From Nitrospira japonica (GTDB lineage Bacteria > Nitrospirota > Thermodesulfovibrionia > Thermodesulfovibrionales > DYHX01): a stretch of DNA of 50,148 bases. Numbering within the stretch: the first letter of the stretch is position 1; every line of letters starts with the position of its first letter. Position numbers and translations under genes: made by a program. Location of the stretch: NCBI GenBank assembly GCA_020723925.1, contig DYHX01000004.1, positions 1 through 50,148 of the forward strand, given 5' to 3'. The notes beneath the pieces are model-generated. The model was given only the letters and a program-made list of their open reading frames with translations. It did not search any database and was not told the origin of the DNA. Positions 19,079 to 30,234 of the stretch are shown here, one piece after another.

Positions 19079-19248
19079 ATCAGGTTCTAAAACTGCTAAC
19101 AATAACTTTTTAATATAACTTAAGGCAGGTCACTTTTTCAAAATGTATGGGATTCCGAAAAATAGCTTGCTATATTAGGGGATTCTTCGCAGAAGAGTTC
19201 GAGATTCAAACTTAAATCGTGATGAGTAATGTTGAATTTATCATCTAC

Positions 19249-19644
19249 TCAGCGGGTATGGTAGTAGCACAGAGCCCCATGGAGGGCAGCAACATTGGTA
19301 GTGCATAATCTTAAGTTGGGCATCACATTATTTCTTCCATTAGCTTTGGCTTTGTAAAGCATTTTATCGGCTTCCTGTAAAACCCTGCAGCTATCTGAGC
19401 CGTTTCTTAAACCAGCAACCCCAAAGCTTGCAGTTATATTAATTGTTTTATCGCCCAGATTTATTTTGTAGTTCTCAATTTTTCTCCTGAGCTTTTCAGC
19501 CAGTTCTACAGCATTGGAGAATTTTGTATCAGGGAGAACCAGAATAAATTCTTCTCCGCCATACCTTGCAAGGTAGTCGCTTTTCCTGTTTGAGCCCGAA
19601 GGGCGAGTTTTGAAATTGCCTGTAACGAGCCATGGATTTGTCAA
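19249..19644 (-). pseudogene. Truncated diguanylate cyclase (GGDEF) remnant
   Basis: RYGGEEFILVLPDTKFSNAVELAEKLRRKIE...ASFGVA...ADKMLYKAKANGRN present, but the N-terminal part of the GGDEF domain is missing and replaced by repeat-like sequence. Confidence 0.75.
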
Positions 19645-19723
19645 AAAGTCTCTGCAGAAAGCGAAAAGGATAGTTCGGCAACAAGCTCATATATTCTGAT
19701 GCTCTTTTGGGGTATAATTCTCA

Positions 19724-19758
19724 CAAGAGTTAAGAGTTAAAAGTGAAAAGTCGGAGTC
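19724..19758. repeat. Heptamer array (CAAGAGT TAAGAGT TAAAAGT GAAAAGT CGGAGTC)
   Basis: Five consecutive 7-mers upstream of pcm. Confidence 0.8.
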
Positions 19759-19784
19759 ATATTCCTTATGGGAATAATTTAATT

Positions 19785-20504
19785 ATGGCACCAAAGAAAT
19801 TCCTTTATATCCTTCTCTCAGCCATAATAGTCATATCTGCTGTCTCTGCTTACTCTGAGGATATCTACAAGAATAGGCGTCAGATGATGGTGGAGAAAGA
19901 TATAAAGGGTAGGGGCATCAGGGACAAAAAGGTGCTCGAAGTGATAGGAAAAGTGCCGCGGCACCTCTTTGTTGATGAATACCTCAGGGGCAGGGCGTAT
20001 GAGGATTATCCTCTCCCAATAGGTGAAGGGCAGACCATATCCCAGCCCTATGTCGTTGCCCTGATGACAGAGGTATTGAGGCTAAGGCCGACTGATAAGG
20101 TTTTAGAGGTAGGCACTGGCTCAGGATATCAGGCAGCAGTCCTTGCAGAGATTGTAAAAGATGTTTATACGATAGAGATTAGAAGGGGTCTCGCAGAGAA
20201 GGCTGAAAAGAGACTTAAAGACATGGGATACAAAAATGTAAAGGTTAAATATGCCGATGGATATTTTGGATGGGAAGAGTATGCCCCTTTCGATGCTATT
20301 ATCATAACCGCCTCTGCAAATCACATCCCACCACCATTAATAAAACAGTTAAGAGAGGGCGGGAGGTTAATCATCCCGCTCGGAAGCACTGTTTATTATC
20401 AGACCTTGACACTCGCAACAAAGACAAAAGGAGAGCTTGATTTAGAGCAGATAACCTCGGTTGCATTTGTGCCTATGGTCGGAGAGGTGCAGAAGGGGAG
20501 ATAG
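19785..20504 (+). CDS. pcm: Protein-L-isoaspartate O-methyltransferase with signal peptide
   Basis: [31 protein letters not shown]; start [25 protein letters not shown] (ORF extends to 19743). Confidence 0.9.
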   Translation: MAPKKFLYILLSAIIVISAVSAYSEDIYKNRRQMMVEKDIKGRGIRDKKVLEVIGKVPRHLFVDEYLRGRAYEDYPLPIGEGQTISQPYVVALMTEVLRLRPTDKVLEVGTGSGYQAAVLAEIVKDVYTIEIRRGLAEKAEKRLKDMGYKNVKVKYADGYFGWEEYAPFDAIIITASANHIPPPLIKQLREGGRLIIPLGSTVYYQTLTLATKTKGELDLEQITSVAFVPMVGEVQKGR

Positions 20505-22833
20505 GAAAGGTAACAAAGGCCAGCATGTATGCCCCTGCCCCTATCCAGAGGACTATCTTGAAGCCCACTGCCATAGCGAGCATAATGGCGAGAATAGGCG
20601 CAAGAACTGAGAGGCAGCCGTTGATTGCCCATGCCCACGGGATGAGGTAGGGATTCCTCTCTCCAAGGATTTTCAGGCCAAGAGGGAATGGGATTCCCAT
20701 AAGGAGGCCAATGGGCATGAGGATGGTGAATACAGATGCAATCTTAAATGGCATTGAGTATTGGGAGATGACGTTTGAGATGGACGGTAGGAGGAGGCTG
20801 TAGGAAATAATAAGGAATGAGATTGCAAGGGGTATAGATGAACCCCTCAGTCTTGAAAACCTATGACTTAACAGGCTTCCTATGCCTGAGCTTATGAGGA
20901 TTGATGTGAGGACTGCTGCAACAGCATAGGATGGGTTTTCGAGAGGAAGGATCATCTTCTGGATTAAGGAAATCTCCACAAACATAAACCCAAGGCCGAG
21001 AAAGGCAAAGTAGGGAAGAGTAATGACCCTTGAAATATTATTCCCACGCTTTCTCGAAAAAGCCGGGAGAAGTATGAGGATAAGGCTTAAAAACAATACC
21101 TGTATAAAAACGGCTGGAAGGAGATACCCCTCTTCTATAAAATACTGCCACTTCCTACCCATAACCTCGTAAATTGCTTTAATATTTTTAAGCCTGAGAT
21201 AATAGTGGAAGAAAGGGTTTTCATCGCGCACTGGTCTTATATCAAGGATATAGTCGCGTTGGAATGATTGCCATGTTTCAGGGGTAAGGATGCTTTTAAA
21301 TGCCTTGAAGTATTCGGTTGAAGGCATTCTTACATAGATATTTGTCTCTTCTTCCTGTATCCCTGGATAGTATATAAGGTCAAACCGTCTATCCTTCGAG
21401 AATCTCTTGATAGTCTCTATCTCTCCAGAAGAAAATGGAGACCTTTTAGCAAGGATGCATATTGTCCCCCAGCTTCTGATTGCAACAATATTTTCCTTTA
21501 TATCTTTTATACCCATCTCCTCCATTGATGTGGCGAGTGTATTTAAAAGTCTCAGCTCTATTCTCGGAGGAGGAAGGATAAAGAGGTTTATGCTTAAGAT
21601 CCCGCTATCTTTTAAATGGCTCACATATTCTTTAAATGCCTCGACAGTAAACCTGTAGTCCTCTGATATCCCAAACGAGCCTGATGGTGATGTCCCCATC
21701 AGCGGGATGTCAATGATGTCAAATTGCCTGTCTCTTGATTTAAGCCATGATCTCCCAATGCCATACCAGGTATCTTTGCTATAAATACCATAGGAAAAGT
21801 CCATAAAATCATCCCTTATAACCTTGATGACAAGAGGATTGGAGTCGACCTTATAAATATTTTTTGAGCCATAATACTCAGCTAACAATGCCTCCAGGCC
21901 TCCCCTTGGCTCAAGGATTAAGACATCATCATTTTTGCCTCTCTCGTAAGGAAGGGCAGATGGAAGGTATCTGAGGAACCCGAGTGATTCTTTATTGTCA
22001 GCATGGGTAATGGCGTTTATCTCACCTCCGTCTATAGAAATCCCTATCTGCCCTGGAAGCGCATCAAGGTATTTAAGGCTGAGACCTGGCGCAAACCTCA
22101 CAGCAGGGCTCTTGAATGTATCTATGCGTGAGAATGGGCTGTTATAGGTCTTCATGTGCTCTGCACCGGGGTATCTTAAAGCAACCTGAAGCCCTTTATA
22201 CGGAGACATCCTCGGATGGATAAGGCCTGGCATGATCAAAAGAGTGATACCTATCACAATCAGAAATGCTGAGGTAATCTTTGTCTTCCATCCTCCGATG
22301 ATAAATGCACCTGTTAATGCTATCGATGATGCAAAGAAGACAGCCTTCTCAGGACCAATTATGCTCATCAAACATAAGATAGCTATTGAACCAATGCCAG
22401 CACCGAGAAGGTCTGAACCATAGAGCAGTCCTGATTTTTCGCTTATGAAGGAAAATGCAGTTGCGATACATAGTCCGAAAAAGAAGAATGGCATGGAGAG
22501 CACTATATAGTAGAAGCAGATATAAAGAAGCTGTATTCTATCCCACGAGAGCCTTACAGGGTCAAAGGGTATCTGGTTCGATAAGATATAACTTAGCCCT
22601 ATGCCTGCGCCGAGGAATAATCCATAGATACCAATTTTTGATGGGTCTTTGAGCTTTGGATATATGGAAAGAACTGTCCCGCTTGCGCCAATGCCGAGCA
22701 TAGCGATGCTTATGACCATGAATGCAAAGTGATACCAGAGGGAGATGGAGAATATCCTTGTTAAGGTTATCTCATACGAAAGTGCTGAGGATGAGAATAG
22801 AAAAATCCCTGCAAATATCCTTGATTGTGTCAT
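20473..22833 (-). CDS. Membrane-embedded spermidine synthase-like / SAM-dependent protein
   Basis: 786 aa with N- and C-terminal TM bundles and central Rossmann-like domain ([29 protein letters not shown]). Confidence 0.75.
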   Translation of the reverse strand: MTQSRIFAGIFLFSSSALSYEITLTRIFSISLWYHFAFMVISIAMLGIGASGTVLSIYPKLKDPSKIGIYGLFLGAGIGLSYILSNQIPFDPVRLSWDRIQLLYICFYYIVLSMPFFFFGLCIATAFSFISEKSGLLYGSDLLGAGIGSIAILCLMSIIGPEKAVFFASSIALTGAFIIGGWKTKITSAFLIVIGITLLIMPGLIHPRMSPYKGLQVALRYPGAEHMKTYNSPFSRIDTFKSPAVRFAPGLSLKYLDALPGQIGISIDGGEINAITHADNKESLGFLRYLPSALPYERGKNDDVLILEPRGGLEALLAEYYGSKNIYKVDSNPLVIKVIRDDFMDFSYGIYSKDTWYGIGRSWLKSRDRQFDIIDIPLMGTSPSGSFGISEDYRFTVEAFKEYVSHLKDSGILSINLFILPPPRIELRLLNTLATSMEEMGIKDIKENIVAIRSWGTICILAKRSPFSSGEIETIKRFSKDRRFDLIYYPGIQEEETNIYVRMPSTEYFKAFKSILTPETWQSFQRDYILDIRPVRDENPFFHYYLRLKNIKAIYEVMGRKWQYFIEEGYLLPAVFIQVLFLSLILILLPAFSRKRGNNISRVITLPYFAFLGLGFMFVEISLIQKMILPLENPSYAVAAVLTSILISSGIGSLLSHRFSRLRGSSIPLAISFLIISYSLLLPSISNVISQYSMPFKIASVFTILMPIGLLMGIPFPLGLKILGERNPYLIPWAWAINGCLSVLAPILAIMLAMAVGFKIVLWIGAGAYMLAFVTFPISPSAPLRP

Positions 22834-22898
22834 TTTAAGGTAATTATATCTGAAAGTGGAACAGGTGAGAATTTTATAGGGTATGGCTCGATGGAGTT

Positions 22899-22921
22899 GG
22901 GCCAGGACTATGTCCTGGCCC
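22899..22921. terminator. Hairpin GGGCCAGGAC-TAT-GTCCTGGCCC
   Basis: 10-bp perfect stem 3' of the reductase operon, followed by no clear U-run; could be a dispersed repeat. Confidence 0.5.
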
Positions 22922-22941
22922 TGGTAATCTGTTCTTTTTTA

Positions 22942-23877
22942 TTATCTCCTTGCAATATCGCTTAAACTGCTCAACTGTCCCACATAAACAAAGGCAACCC
23001 TTATGGCAAGGTTTCCCAAAAGTATTAATACAGCAATTAGATGAACCCTGAGTGGTGCAGGTCTCCTCGCTGTTATTACGGGTAATTCTAAGGCAATAGG
23101 GAAGATGATGCCCGCAAACAATACAGCAGTAAAAAATGGAATAAGCGCCTCTCTATGTGGTGCGGTAGATGTGAGATGGCTGTAATAAAAGAGAAGCACA
23201 AGAACGATCTCTGCGGTGGTAAGCCAAATATTCAGCTTTGTGAAATAGAGTTTTTCCTGATAGTTTCTCGCAATAAGGATTATCATGGCAGACCCGCTCA
23301 CGAGACCAGAGTTAAGAAAGAATAATGGAAGCACTGCACTATTCCATAAAGGTCGTGCAACATAGCCGCTCAGAAGCACGCCTGTATAAATGCCAAGAAA
23401 GATTCCGAGTGCAAGGTTTACTCCTGCTAACTTGTTCCTGTAGGCTGATATCTTGAATGAAAAATCATGGAGTTTGGGCCACCTGAGATAGTGTCTGTGC
23501 TCTTCAGGGATTGATGCAAGGGCCCAGAGCGTACTGAGTGGAATTATCAGTCCAACACCCCATGCACCCCATGACATGGGAGACATGATATTGAAATTCA
23601 GATAGAACCAGAAGGCATTGAGTTTCCTTGACAGGTCAAGGAAAATAAAGAACATACCTATGGAGAGGAGTATCGGTGACAAAACAGGGGCCAAATAGCA
23701 TACAAATGGCCTTCCTGCATCTGTTGTCGAACTCGGACGGAACTGTGATATGGCTCCAAGCACCATAAGTCCAGCTACCATACCGCCGAGGAAGAGATAA
23801 ATGGATATGGCCCAGTTCCATATTTCAAGATGGGGATAGGTTATGGCATTTGCCCCTGTTATAGCAATCTCTTTCAT
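22942..23877 (-). CDS. nrfD: NrfD/PsrC-type membrane quinol-interacting subunit
   Basis: 311 aa, about 8 TMs, WNWAISIYLFLGGMVAGLMVLGA. Confidence 0.9.
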   Translation of the reverse strand: MKEIAITGANAITYPHLEIWNWAISIYLFLGGMVAGLMVLGAISQFRPSSTTDAGRPFVCYLAPVLSPILLSIGMFFIFLDLSRKLNAFWFYLNFNIMSPMSWGAWGVGLIIPLSTLWALASIPEEHRHYLRWPKLHDFSFKISAYRNKLAGVNLALGIFLGIYTGVLLSGYVARPLWNSAVLPLFFLNSGLVSGSAMIILIARNYQEKLYFTKLNIWLTTAEIVLVLLFYYSHLTSTAPHREALIPFFTAVLFAGIIFPIALELPVITARRPAPLRVHLIAVLILLGNLAIRVAFVYVGQLSSLSDIARR

Positions 23878-23886
23878 ATATGCCTC

Positions 23887-24441
23887 CTATGTTAATGGCT
23901 GCAGGGAGAGATAATATACAGATGGCTTTGTCCCTGCCTCAGCTATTAATATTCTTAGATGTTTTTCCGCACATATTTTACTTACGATGCTCTGAGGGTC
24001 GTCGAGGTCTCCAAATATCCTTGCCCTTGATAAACATGTTGTAACACAGGCAGGCTCTTTACCCTCTTTTATCCTGTGCTCACAGAAAGTGCACTTGTGG
24101 GCAGCACCGTTTCTCGGGTCTATAAACCTTGCATCATAGGGACATGCTGCTATGCATGCCTTGCATCCGACACATCTTTTCTTGTTCACCAGAACTATGC
24201 CGTCTTCTTTTTTGTATGATGCACCTGTCGGGCAGTTATAGACGCAGGGCGCATTTTTGCAGTGGTTGCATAGCTCTGGCCTGAGTTCCATGCGAACCTT
24301 CGGGAACGTGCCTTCAACTATCTCAACAACCCTTGTTCTGTAATGTTCCTCAGGGACATTGTTTTCCCTTTTGCAGGCAACGACGCATGCCATGCATCCG
24401 ATACATCTCCTCTGGTCAATTACCATTGCGTATCTTGGCAT
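23887..24441 (-). CDS. 4Fe-4S ferredoxin-type electron transfer subunit (PsrB/PhsB-like)
   Basis: Four Cys clusters, CIGCMACVVACKREN, CNHCKNAPCVYNCPTGA, CVGCKACIAACPYDAR. Confidence 0.95.
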   Translation of the reverse strand: MPRYAMVIDQRRCIGCMACVVACKRENNVPEEHYRTRVVEIVEGTFPKVRMELRPELCNHCKNAPCVYNCPTGASYKKEDGIVLVNKKRCVGCKACIAACPYDARFIDPRNGAAHKCTFCEHRIKEGKEPACVTTCLSRARIFGDLDDPQSIVSKICAEKHLRILIAEAGTKPSVYYLSLQPLT

Positions 24442-26628
24442 CTATGCCTCCTTGATTATCTTTACAAAGTTAACCCTCATACCAGTTCCACCCATGAGAG
24501 GGTCAATTGCGTATCTTGTGATAAGGGACTGGTCGTCAGCACCTTTTTTGTAAGCCTTTTTCGTCTCTTTCGAATTGTGACCAAAGCCATGAACCATATA
24601 CACACAGTCTTCCCTTATCCTCTCTGTGGCCTTGAGTTTTATTCTGTTAGACCTTGCACCATCCTGATTGATAAGAACAACATATTCGCCATTTTTAAAA
24701 CCGAGGGCTTTTGCCCTCTTTGCATTTATCCAGAGCTCGTTCTCTTTATATAATTCCCATAGCCATTGATTGTTCACAGTTCTCGAAAAGGTGTGTAGAG
24801 GGCTCCTTCCATATAGAAGTCTGAAGTAACCTTCTGGCGGCATCTCAGGTCGTTTGTATTTCGGCACAGGGTCAAAACCCTGTTCTTTAAGGGCTTTTGA
24901 ATAGAGTTCTATCTTTCCCGAATCTGTATCAAACTCAGGTTCATTACCTGATGTGATGAATGGGTTTGCAGTGTCAGGGAATGTTATTGTGCCTTTTTCT
25001 TTAAGCTCTTCAAACCTTATACTTTTGGCATCGAGCCTTGCCTTAAGGTATTCTTCTATATCTTTATAGGGGAAATATGCCTCAAGTCCGAGCTTGATTC
25101 CCAGCTCTCTCACCATCCACCATGAAGGTTTGCTTTCATACATCGGTTGAACAACAGGCTGTCTTATGGTAACGCTCAGCACCTTACCTTTGCCCACCTT
25201 CAGGTCATCATATCTTTCGAGGTATGTACACTCTGGTAGGATTACATCTGCCCAATCAATATGCGCGTATGGTAAGACATCCACAACCACCATGAGGTCG
25301 AGGTTTTTTATAGCCTCAATGGTCTCCTTTTGGTTTGGAAGGGTCTTAAGTATATGACAATCATAGGCAATCCATCCCTTAACAGGGTAAGGCTTACCTG
25401 TTATAGTTGTCTTTCTCAGAGATGTTGTCGTTGCCTCTACTGCGTATGGCCAATCACCACTGAGTTTGAGTCTCTGGGGCTCTGGTGGAGACGGCAGATT
25501 GGGATATTCTGGTATGCCTGCCACCTTGGTAGGGAAATAATAACCACCCTCTCTTCCCCATGAACCCATGAGTGCTGTGAGTATAGCCATTGCCCTTGAC
25601 CGCTGTGTGTCATCTCCATACCATGCAGTATGCCTTCCGGGGTGCACTACAACACTCGGTTTGTATCTCGACATCTCCCTCACGGTCTCAACTATAATAT
25701 CTGCTGGGATTTCTGTCTCTTTTGATGCCCATTCTGGTGTGTATGTTTTTACCTCTTCTTTGAGTTCCTTAAGCCCAATGGCATATTTGTTTATGTACTC
25801 TTTGTCATAAAGTTTCTCTTGAACGATTATGTTTATCCATGCAAGGAGTAATGCTATATCTGTACCGGGTTTAATAGGCAGCCACCATGTAGCCTTTCCA
25901 GCAGCGGTCGAGAACCTCGGGTCAACAACAACCAATTTTGCACCCCTTGCAATGCCTTCAACAAAATCCTGCACCTGACTGTTGTGAGCGTTTTCTCCGA
26001 GGTGGGCGCCTATGAGGACTATAAATTTGCTGTTAGCAAGGTCTATCTGTTCAGGAGAGCCAGGGCCAGCGCCAAATGTGAGCGTGTATCCTATATCCCT
26101 CGGTCCGCGGCATTGCGCAAAAGACGGTGCTGTAGAATTTTGGCTACCATATGCCTTTAAGAGGTATTTCCAGAAGCTTCCACCTGTGCCGTGTGATATC
26201 AGGGCAACTGCCTCTGGGCCGTAAGTCGCTTTTATCTTCGTCATTTTCTCAGCAATAAAGCCGAGGGCCTCATCCCAGCTTACTTTCTTCCATTTTGGTT
26301 CTCCCCTTTTGCCTACATTCAACATCGGATGCTTCAGTCTGTCAGGGTCATAGAGAGAACCCATTCCTGCATTACCTCTTGCACAGAGCTTCCCTCTACT
26401 TGATGGGTCTGTGGGGTTGCCCTCAAGCTTCACTACTTTTCCATTTTCTACCCTCGCTATTTCACCACAATTCCAGAAACATATCTCACAGAATGTTGGA
26501 ATGTTAGATGCAACCGTTTCTGGTTTTTTGCCCATTGCCATGACGGACTTGAATATCGGAACACTTATAGCTGTGCCGCCAGCAGCAACAGTTGCGAGCT
26601 TCAAAAAATCCCGGCGACTTAAACTCAT
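24442..26628 (-). CDS. Molybdopterin oxidoreductase catalytic subunit (Psr/Phs-like), TAT-exported
   Basis: SRRDFLKLATVAAG TAT signal, CEICFWNCGEIA...GKLCARGNAG 4Fe-4S motif. Confidence 0.92.
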   Translation of the reverse strand: MSLSRRDFLKLATVAAGGTAISVPIFKSVMAMGKKPETVASNIPTFCEICFWNCGEIARVENGKVVKLEGNPTDPSSRGKLCARGNAGMGSLYDPDRLKHPMLNVGKRGEPKWKKVSWDEALGFIAEKMTKIKATYGPEAVALISHGTGGSFWKYLLKAYGSQNSTAPSFAQCRGPRDIGYTLTFGAGPGSPEQIDLANSKFIVLIGAHLGENAHNSQVQDFVEGIARGAKLVVVDPRFSTAAGKATWWLPIKPGTDIALLLAWINIIVQEKLYDKEYINKYAIGLKELKEEVKTYTPEWASKETEIPADIIVETVREMSRYKPSVVVHPGRHTAWYGDDTQRSRAMAILTALMGSWGREGGYYFPTKVAGIPEYPNLPSPPEPQRLKLSGDWPYAVEATTTSLRKTTITGKPYPVKGWIAYDCHILKTLPNQKETIEAIKNLDLMVVVDVLPYAHIDWADVILPECTYLERYDDLKVGKGKVLSVTIRQPVVQPMYESKPSWWMVRELGIKLGLEAYFPYKDIEEYLKARLDAKSIRFEELKEKGTITFPDTANPFITSGNEPEFDTDSGKIELYSKALKEQGFDPVPKYKRPEMPPEGYFRLLYGRSPLHTFSRTVNNQWLWELYKENELWINAKRAKALGFKNGEYVVLINQDGARSNRIKLKATERIREDCVYMVHGFGHNSKETKKAYKKGADDQSLITRYAIDPLMGGTGMRVNFVKIIKEA

Positions 26629-26648
26629 ATCCTTCTCCTCCTTTCTCT

Positions 26649-26678
26649 AAAGTGCAGAGTTTATAAACTCTGCACTTT
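26649..26678. promoter_or_regulatory. 30-bp perfect palindrome in divergent intergenic region
   Basis: AAAGTGCAGAGTTTA|TAAACTCTGCACTTT, 20 bp upstream of the reductase start codon. Confidence 0.6.
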
Positions 26679-26800
26679 TCTTACAATGCTAATGCATCAA
26701 AATTATAATTGTCAAGTAACCCTAAAGTCAAAATTTTTGAACCATGGTCGAAACTGGATTAACCTATCATATTTCAATTATATTATCATCGGATCCTACT

Positions 26801-27667
26801 ATGTGGAATAAAAGATTCATAGATAAGATTATCTTATACCTGAGGATGATAAAATTCTCCCATTCAATTTTTGCCCTTCCTTTTGCATTTACAGGCGCTG
26901 TTATCGCTGCCTCCGGGCTGCCATCTCTGAGGCAGATATTCTGGATTACAGTTGCTATGGTCAGTGCAAGATCAGGTGCGATGGGACTGAACAGGATTAT
27001 CGATAGAAGGATTGATGCAGAAAATCCGAGGACAAGAAATCGGGAGATTCCAAAAGGGATGGTAAAGGTGAAGGCTGCTGTGCTCTTCGTTATGGTTTCT
27101 TTTATGGTATTGGTTATTGCTGCTTATAATCTTAATTCCCTCTGTCTGAAACTGTCACCATTAGCAATAGCTATCCTTTTTATCTATTCATATACAAAGA
27201 GGTTCACATGGGCATCCCATTTTGTCCTTGGACTTTCTCTTTCTGCTGCTCCCCTTGGTGCATGGGTTGCTGTGAGGGGTACATTTGATTTAGAGCTACT
27301 TCCCCTGGCATTTGCAGTAGTATTCTGGCTTGCTGGTTTTGATACCCTTTATGCCCTGCAGGACATCGAGTTTGACAGTGCTTACGGCCTTCACTCAATC
27401 CCACAGAGGTTTGGAATCAAAAAGGCATTTATTCTTTCGAGGTTGCTTCATTTTATTGCATGGGGCTTGCTTATATTTACTGGTTTCATTTTTGATCTTG
27501 GCCTGTTTTACTGGATTGGTATGGGTATAGTTGCGATGCTATTCATCTATGAGCATTCCCTTGTAAGGGTTGATGACCTGAGCAATCTCGATATGGCGTT
27601 TTTCAATATGAACGGATATATAAGTATGACGGTATTTGTGTTCACACTGCTGGATTATCTTATTTAA
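26801..27667 (+). CDS. ubiA: UbiA-family prenyltransferase
   Basis: GAMGLNRIIDRRIDAENPRTRNREIP, DTLYALQDIEFDSAYGLHSIPQRFG (ORF extends to 26744). Confidence 0.9.
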   Translation: MWNKRFIDKIILYLRMIKFSHSIFALPFAFTGAVIAASGLPSLRQIFWITVAMVSARSGAMGLNRIIDRRIDAENPRTRNREIPKGMVKVKAAVLFVMVSFMVLVIAAYNLNSLCLKLSPLAIAILFIYSYTKRFTWASHFVLGLSLSAAPLGAWVAVRGTFDLELLPLAFAVVFWLAGFDTLYALQDIEFDSAYGLHSIPQRFGIKKAFILSRLLHFIAWGLLIFTGFIFDLGLFYWIGMGIVAMLFIYEHSLVRVDDLSNLDMAFFNMNGYISMTVFVFTLLDYLI

Positions 27668-27727
27668 GATTAGTGTCCAAAATAGAGATTGCTTCGGCCC
27701 TTCGACAGGCTCAGGACGCCTTGCAAT

Positions 27728-27768
27728 GGGTTCCCAAAAAGTCGTAGACTTTTTTGGGTGCGAATGAC
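27728..27768 (-). repeat. Dispersed hairpin repeat copy 1 (CCCAAAAAGTCGTAGACTTTTTTGGG...GAATGAC)
   Basis: Near-identical inverse copy at 33980-34020. Confidence 0.8.
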
Positions 27769-27826
27769 AGATGCGGGTGTGGAATTTTATTGTTAAGTTC
27801 AGCGAGATTTTATAAAATTTAGAACT

Positions 27827-29161
27827 ATGAGGAAAAGGCTAAGTCCACCACAGATTCTGGTTCTTGGATTCCTTTCTTTTATACTTGTAGGGACTGCACT
27901 CCTTATGCTTCCCGTTGCAACAACAAAGGGCATTTCAGCAGTCGATGCCATTTTTACTGCTACCTCGGCTGTCTGTGTTACCGGGCTGATAGTGAAGGAT
28001 ATACCGAATGACTTTACACTCTTCGGTCAGATAGTGATATTGCTCCTGATACAGTTTGGTGGTCTTGGCTATATGACATCAGCCACAATAATCTCTCTGC
28101 TCATAGGTAAGAAGATAGGACTCGGGGAGAGATTGATAATGAGGGAAGCATTGAATGTTATAAGCATAGAAGGAATTGTTAAGTTTACGAAGGGGGTTTT
28201 AAAATTTACATTACTTTTTGAACTCATAGGAACGATTATTCTAACCTTCAGGTTTATGCGGGACTATGATCTGAGGGATGCATTTTTCTATGGACTCTTC
28301 CATTCAGTCTCTGCGTTCAACAACGCGGGGTTCAGCCTCTTCTCTGACAACCTCATAAAGTACAGGGGTGACATAACAGTGAACCTTGTTATAACCACAT
28401 TGATAATAATTGGCGGCATAGGCTTCATCGTCATAAGCGACCTGTACAGATTCCAGAGGAAAGAGGTTACGAAGCTGTCGCAGCACACAAAGATAGTGCT
28501 TACCACAACAGCTATCCTGATAGTGCTGGCTTCAGTTCTTATATTCATATTTGAGACCTCGAACCCGCACACATTCGACCAGTTGTCGTTCAAGGAGAAG
28601 CTTCTTGTATCTTATTTCTCTGCAGTAACTCCAAGGACAGCAGGCTTCAACACAGTGGATTATTCGTCGTTAAGGATAGAGACACTCTTCCTCGCTATAA
28701 TCCTTATGTTCATTGGCGCATCTCCCGGTGGTACCGGTGGAGGTGTAAAGACATCGACCTTTGCAATAGTCCTTATGAGCCTGTGGTCAACCATACGAGG
28801 TATGCGTGACACAATACTCTTCAAAAGGAGAATACCGGCTGATACCGTATCAAAATCCTTCTTGCTTATAACGCTTGCATTGCTTTTCATTATTTTTATC
28901 ACCCTGTATATAATCAGGACAGAGGATACAAAGTATCTCTCCACAATGTTTGAGGTTACATCTGCATTTGGTACGGTGGGATTATCTGTGGGAGACGGGG
29001 GTGTGAGGAGTCTTTCAGCGATTTTCACGCCAATGGGCAAGTTATTAATAAGTTTCACTATGTTTGTAGGCAGGCTTGGTCCCCTCACACTTGCGTTTGC
29101 TGTTGTCAGGCGCAAGGAGGAGAGGTTCAGATACCCAGAAGGGAGGGTTGTTATAGGATGA
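27827..29161 (+). CDS. TrkH/KtrB-type potassium uptake membrane protein
   Basis: Repeated P-loop/TM pattern, SAVCVTGL, FHSVSAFNNAGFSL, FIGASPGGTGGGVKTST. Confidence 0.93.
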   Translation: MRKRLSPPQILVLGFLSFILVGTALLMLPVATTKGISAVDAIFTATSAVCVTGLIVKDIPNDFTLFGQIVILLLIQFGGLGYMTSATIISLLIGKKIGLGERLIMREALNVISIEGIVKFTKGVLKFTLLFELIGTIILTFRFMRDYDLRDAFFYGLFHSVSAFNNAGFSLFSDNLIKYRGDITVNLVITTLIIIGGIGFIVISDLYRFQRKEVTKLSQHTKIVLTTTAILIVLASVLIFIFETSNPHTFDQLSFKEKLLVSYFSAVTPRTAGFNTVDYSSLRIETLFLAIILMFIGASPGGTGGGVKTSTFAIVLMSLWSTIRGMRDTILFKRRIPADTVSKSFLLITLALLFIIFITLYIIRTEDTKYLSTMFEVTSAFGTVGLSVGDGGVRSLSAIFTPMGKLLISFTMFVGRLGPLTLAFAVVRRKEERFRYPEGRVVIG

Positions 29162-29835
29162 AGAATCAGTATGCTGTTATAGGACTCGGCAGGTTTGGGT
29201 TTTCTGTCGCAGAAACCCTATCAGAGTGTGACTGCGAGGTTATCGCAATCGACAGGGAAGAAGAAAAGGTTAAATCGGTGGCTGACTTTGTTACCCATGC
29301 TGTGCAGCTCGATGCCATGGATGAGAGGGCGCTGCGCTCTGTCGGTGTTCAGAATGTGGATGTTGCAGTGGTCAGTATTGGCGAGAATATAGAGGCAAGT
29401 ATACTTGTTGTCATGACACTGAAGGAGATGGGAATTAAATATGTGGTGGCGAAAGCTGTTACGCGGCTTCATGGTAAAGTGCTCGAGAACCTGGGCGTTA
29501 ACAAAGTGGTCTATCCAGAGCGAGATATGGCTGTGAGGGTTGCTCACAGCCTCATAAGGCCGAATATCCTTGAGCAGCTCGAGCTCTCACAGGAATACAG
29601 TATTATTGAACTGCCAGCTCCAAAGGGCTTTGTCGGCAAAACCCTGAAGGAGAGCCAACTCAGGAGCAAATATGGTGTTAATCTTATAGCCATAAAGAGG
29701 AGGGTCAGCAAAGAGGGGGAGATGGGGGAGACATGGAATGTCAATCCAATGGCAACGGATACGATTCAGGAAGGGGACGTACTTGTCCTGATCGGCTCGA
29801 ATGAAGACCTCGACAGGTTGGGGATTGAGAGGTAG
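29158..29835 (+). CDS. TrkA/KtrA-type RCK potassium channel regulatory protein
   Basis: YAVIGLGRFGFSVAETL, TrkA-N and TrkA-C domains; 4-bp overlap with trkH. Confidence 0.93.
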   Translation: MKNQYAVIGLGRFGFSVAETLSECDCEVIAIDREEEKVKSVADFVTHAVQLDAMDERALRSVGVQNVDVAVVSIGENIEASILVVMTLKEMGIKYVVAKAVTRLHGKVLENLGVNKVVYPERDMAVRVAHSLIRPNILEQLELSQEYSIIELPAPKGFVGKTLKESQLRSKYGVNLIAIKRRVSKEGEMGETWNVNPMATDTIQEGDVLVLIGSNEDLDRLGIER

Positions 29836-30234
29836 GGTAGAAAGGCTTGGTGCAAATCTGAGGCTGCACCACGATTATCCGAGGTTGCAGTTGATTTTCC
29901 CTTATTTTAATACCGTTACCTATTGTTTTGAGCCCCGCATGCAAACTTGGTGTTGCATTTTGTACTAACTACGTTTTAATCTGTTTTGGGAGAGAAAACT
30001 AAAAAATCCTTTTAAATACAATGTATTATAAGGAGAGGGGCTTCGATGGCATGCCCTTTGCTAAAGTAGAATAGACATGTTAAATCTCGTTGTTAACCGC
30101 ACGTCCTGCTATGCATTCCTGGTTAACCCGCCATTTCTTTAGATAGTCAACTGTAATAGCAACTTATGTGTAAGTGGAAGTGTAAGTACGAAGTTTTCGC
30201 TTGCACATACACTTTATAAAGATAAAGACCTAAG

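Noticed and set aside
20473-20504. pcm/membrane protein 3' overlap as an unusual regulatory feature
   Set aside because: A 32-bp convergent overlap is common in dense bacterial genomes.
22942-26628. Psr/Phs-type operon as a novel system
   Set aside because: Catalytic, ferredoxin and NrfD subunits in this order form a standard CISM enzyme; only the substrate is uncertain.
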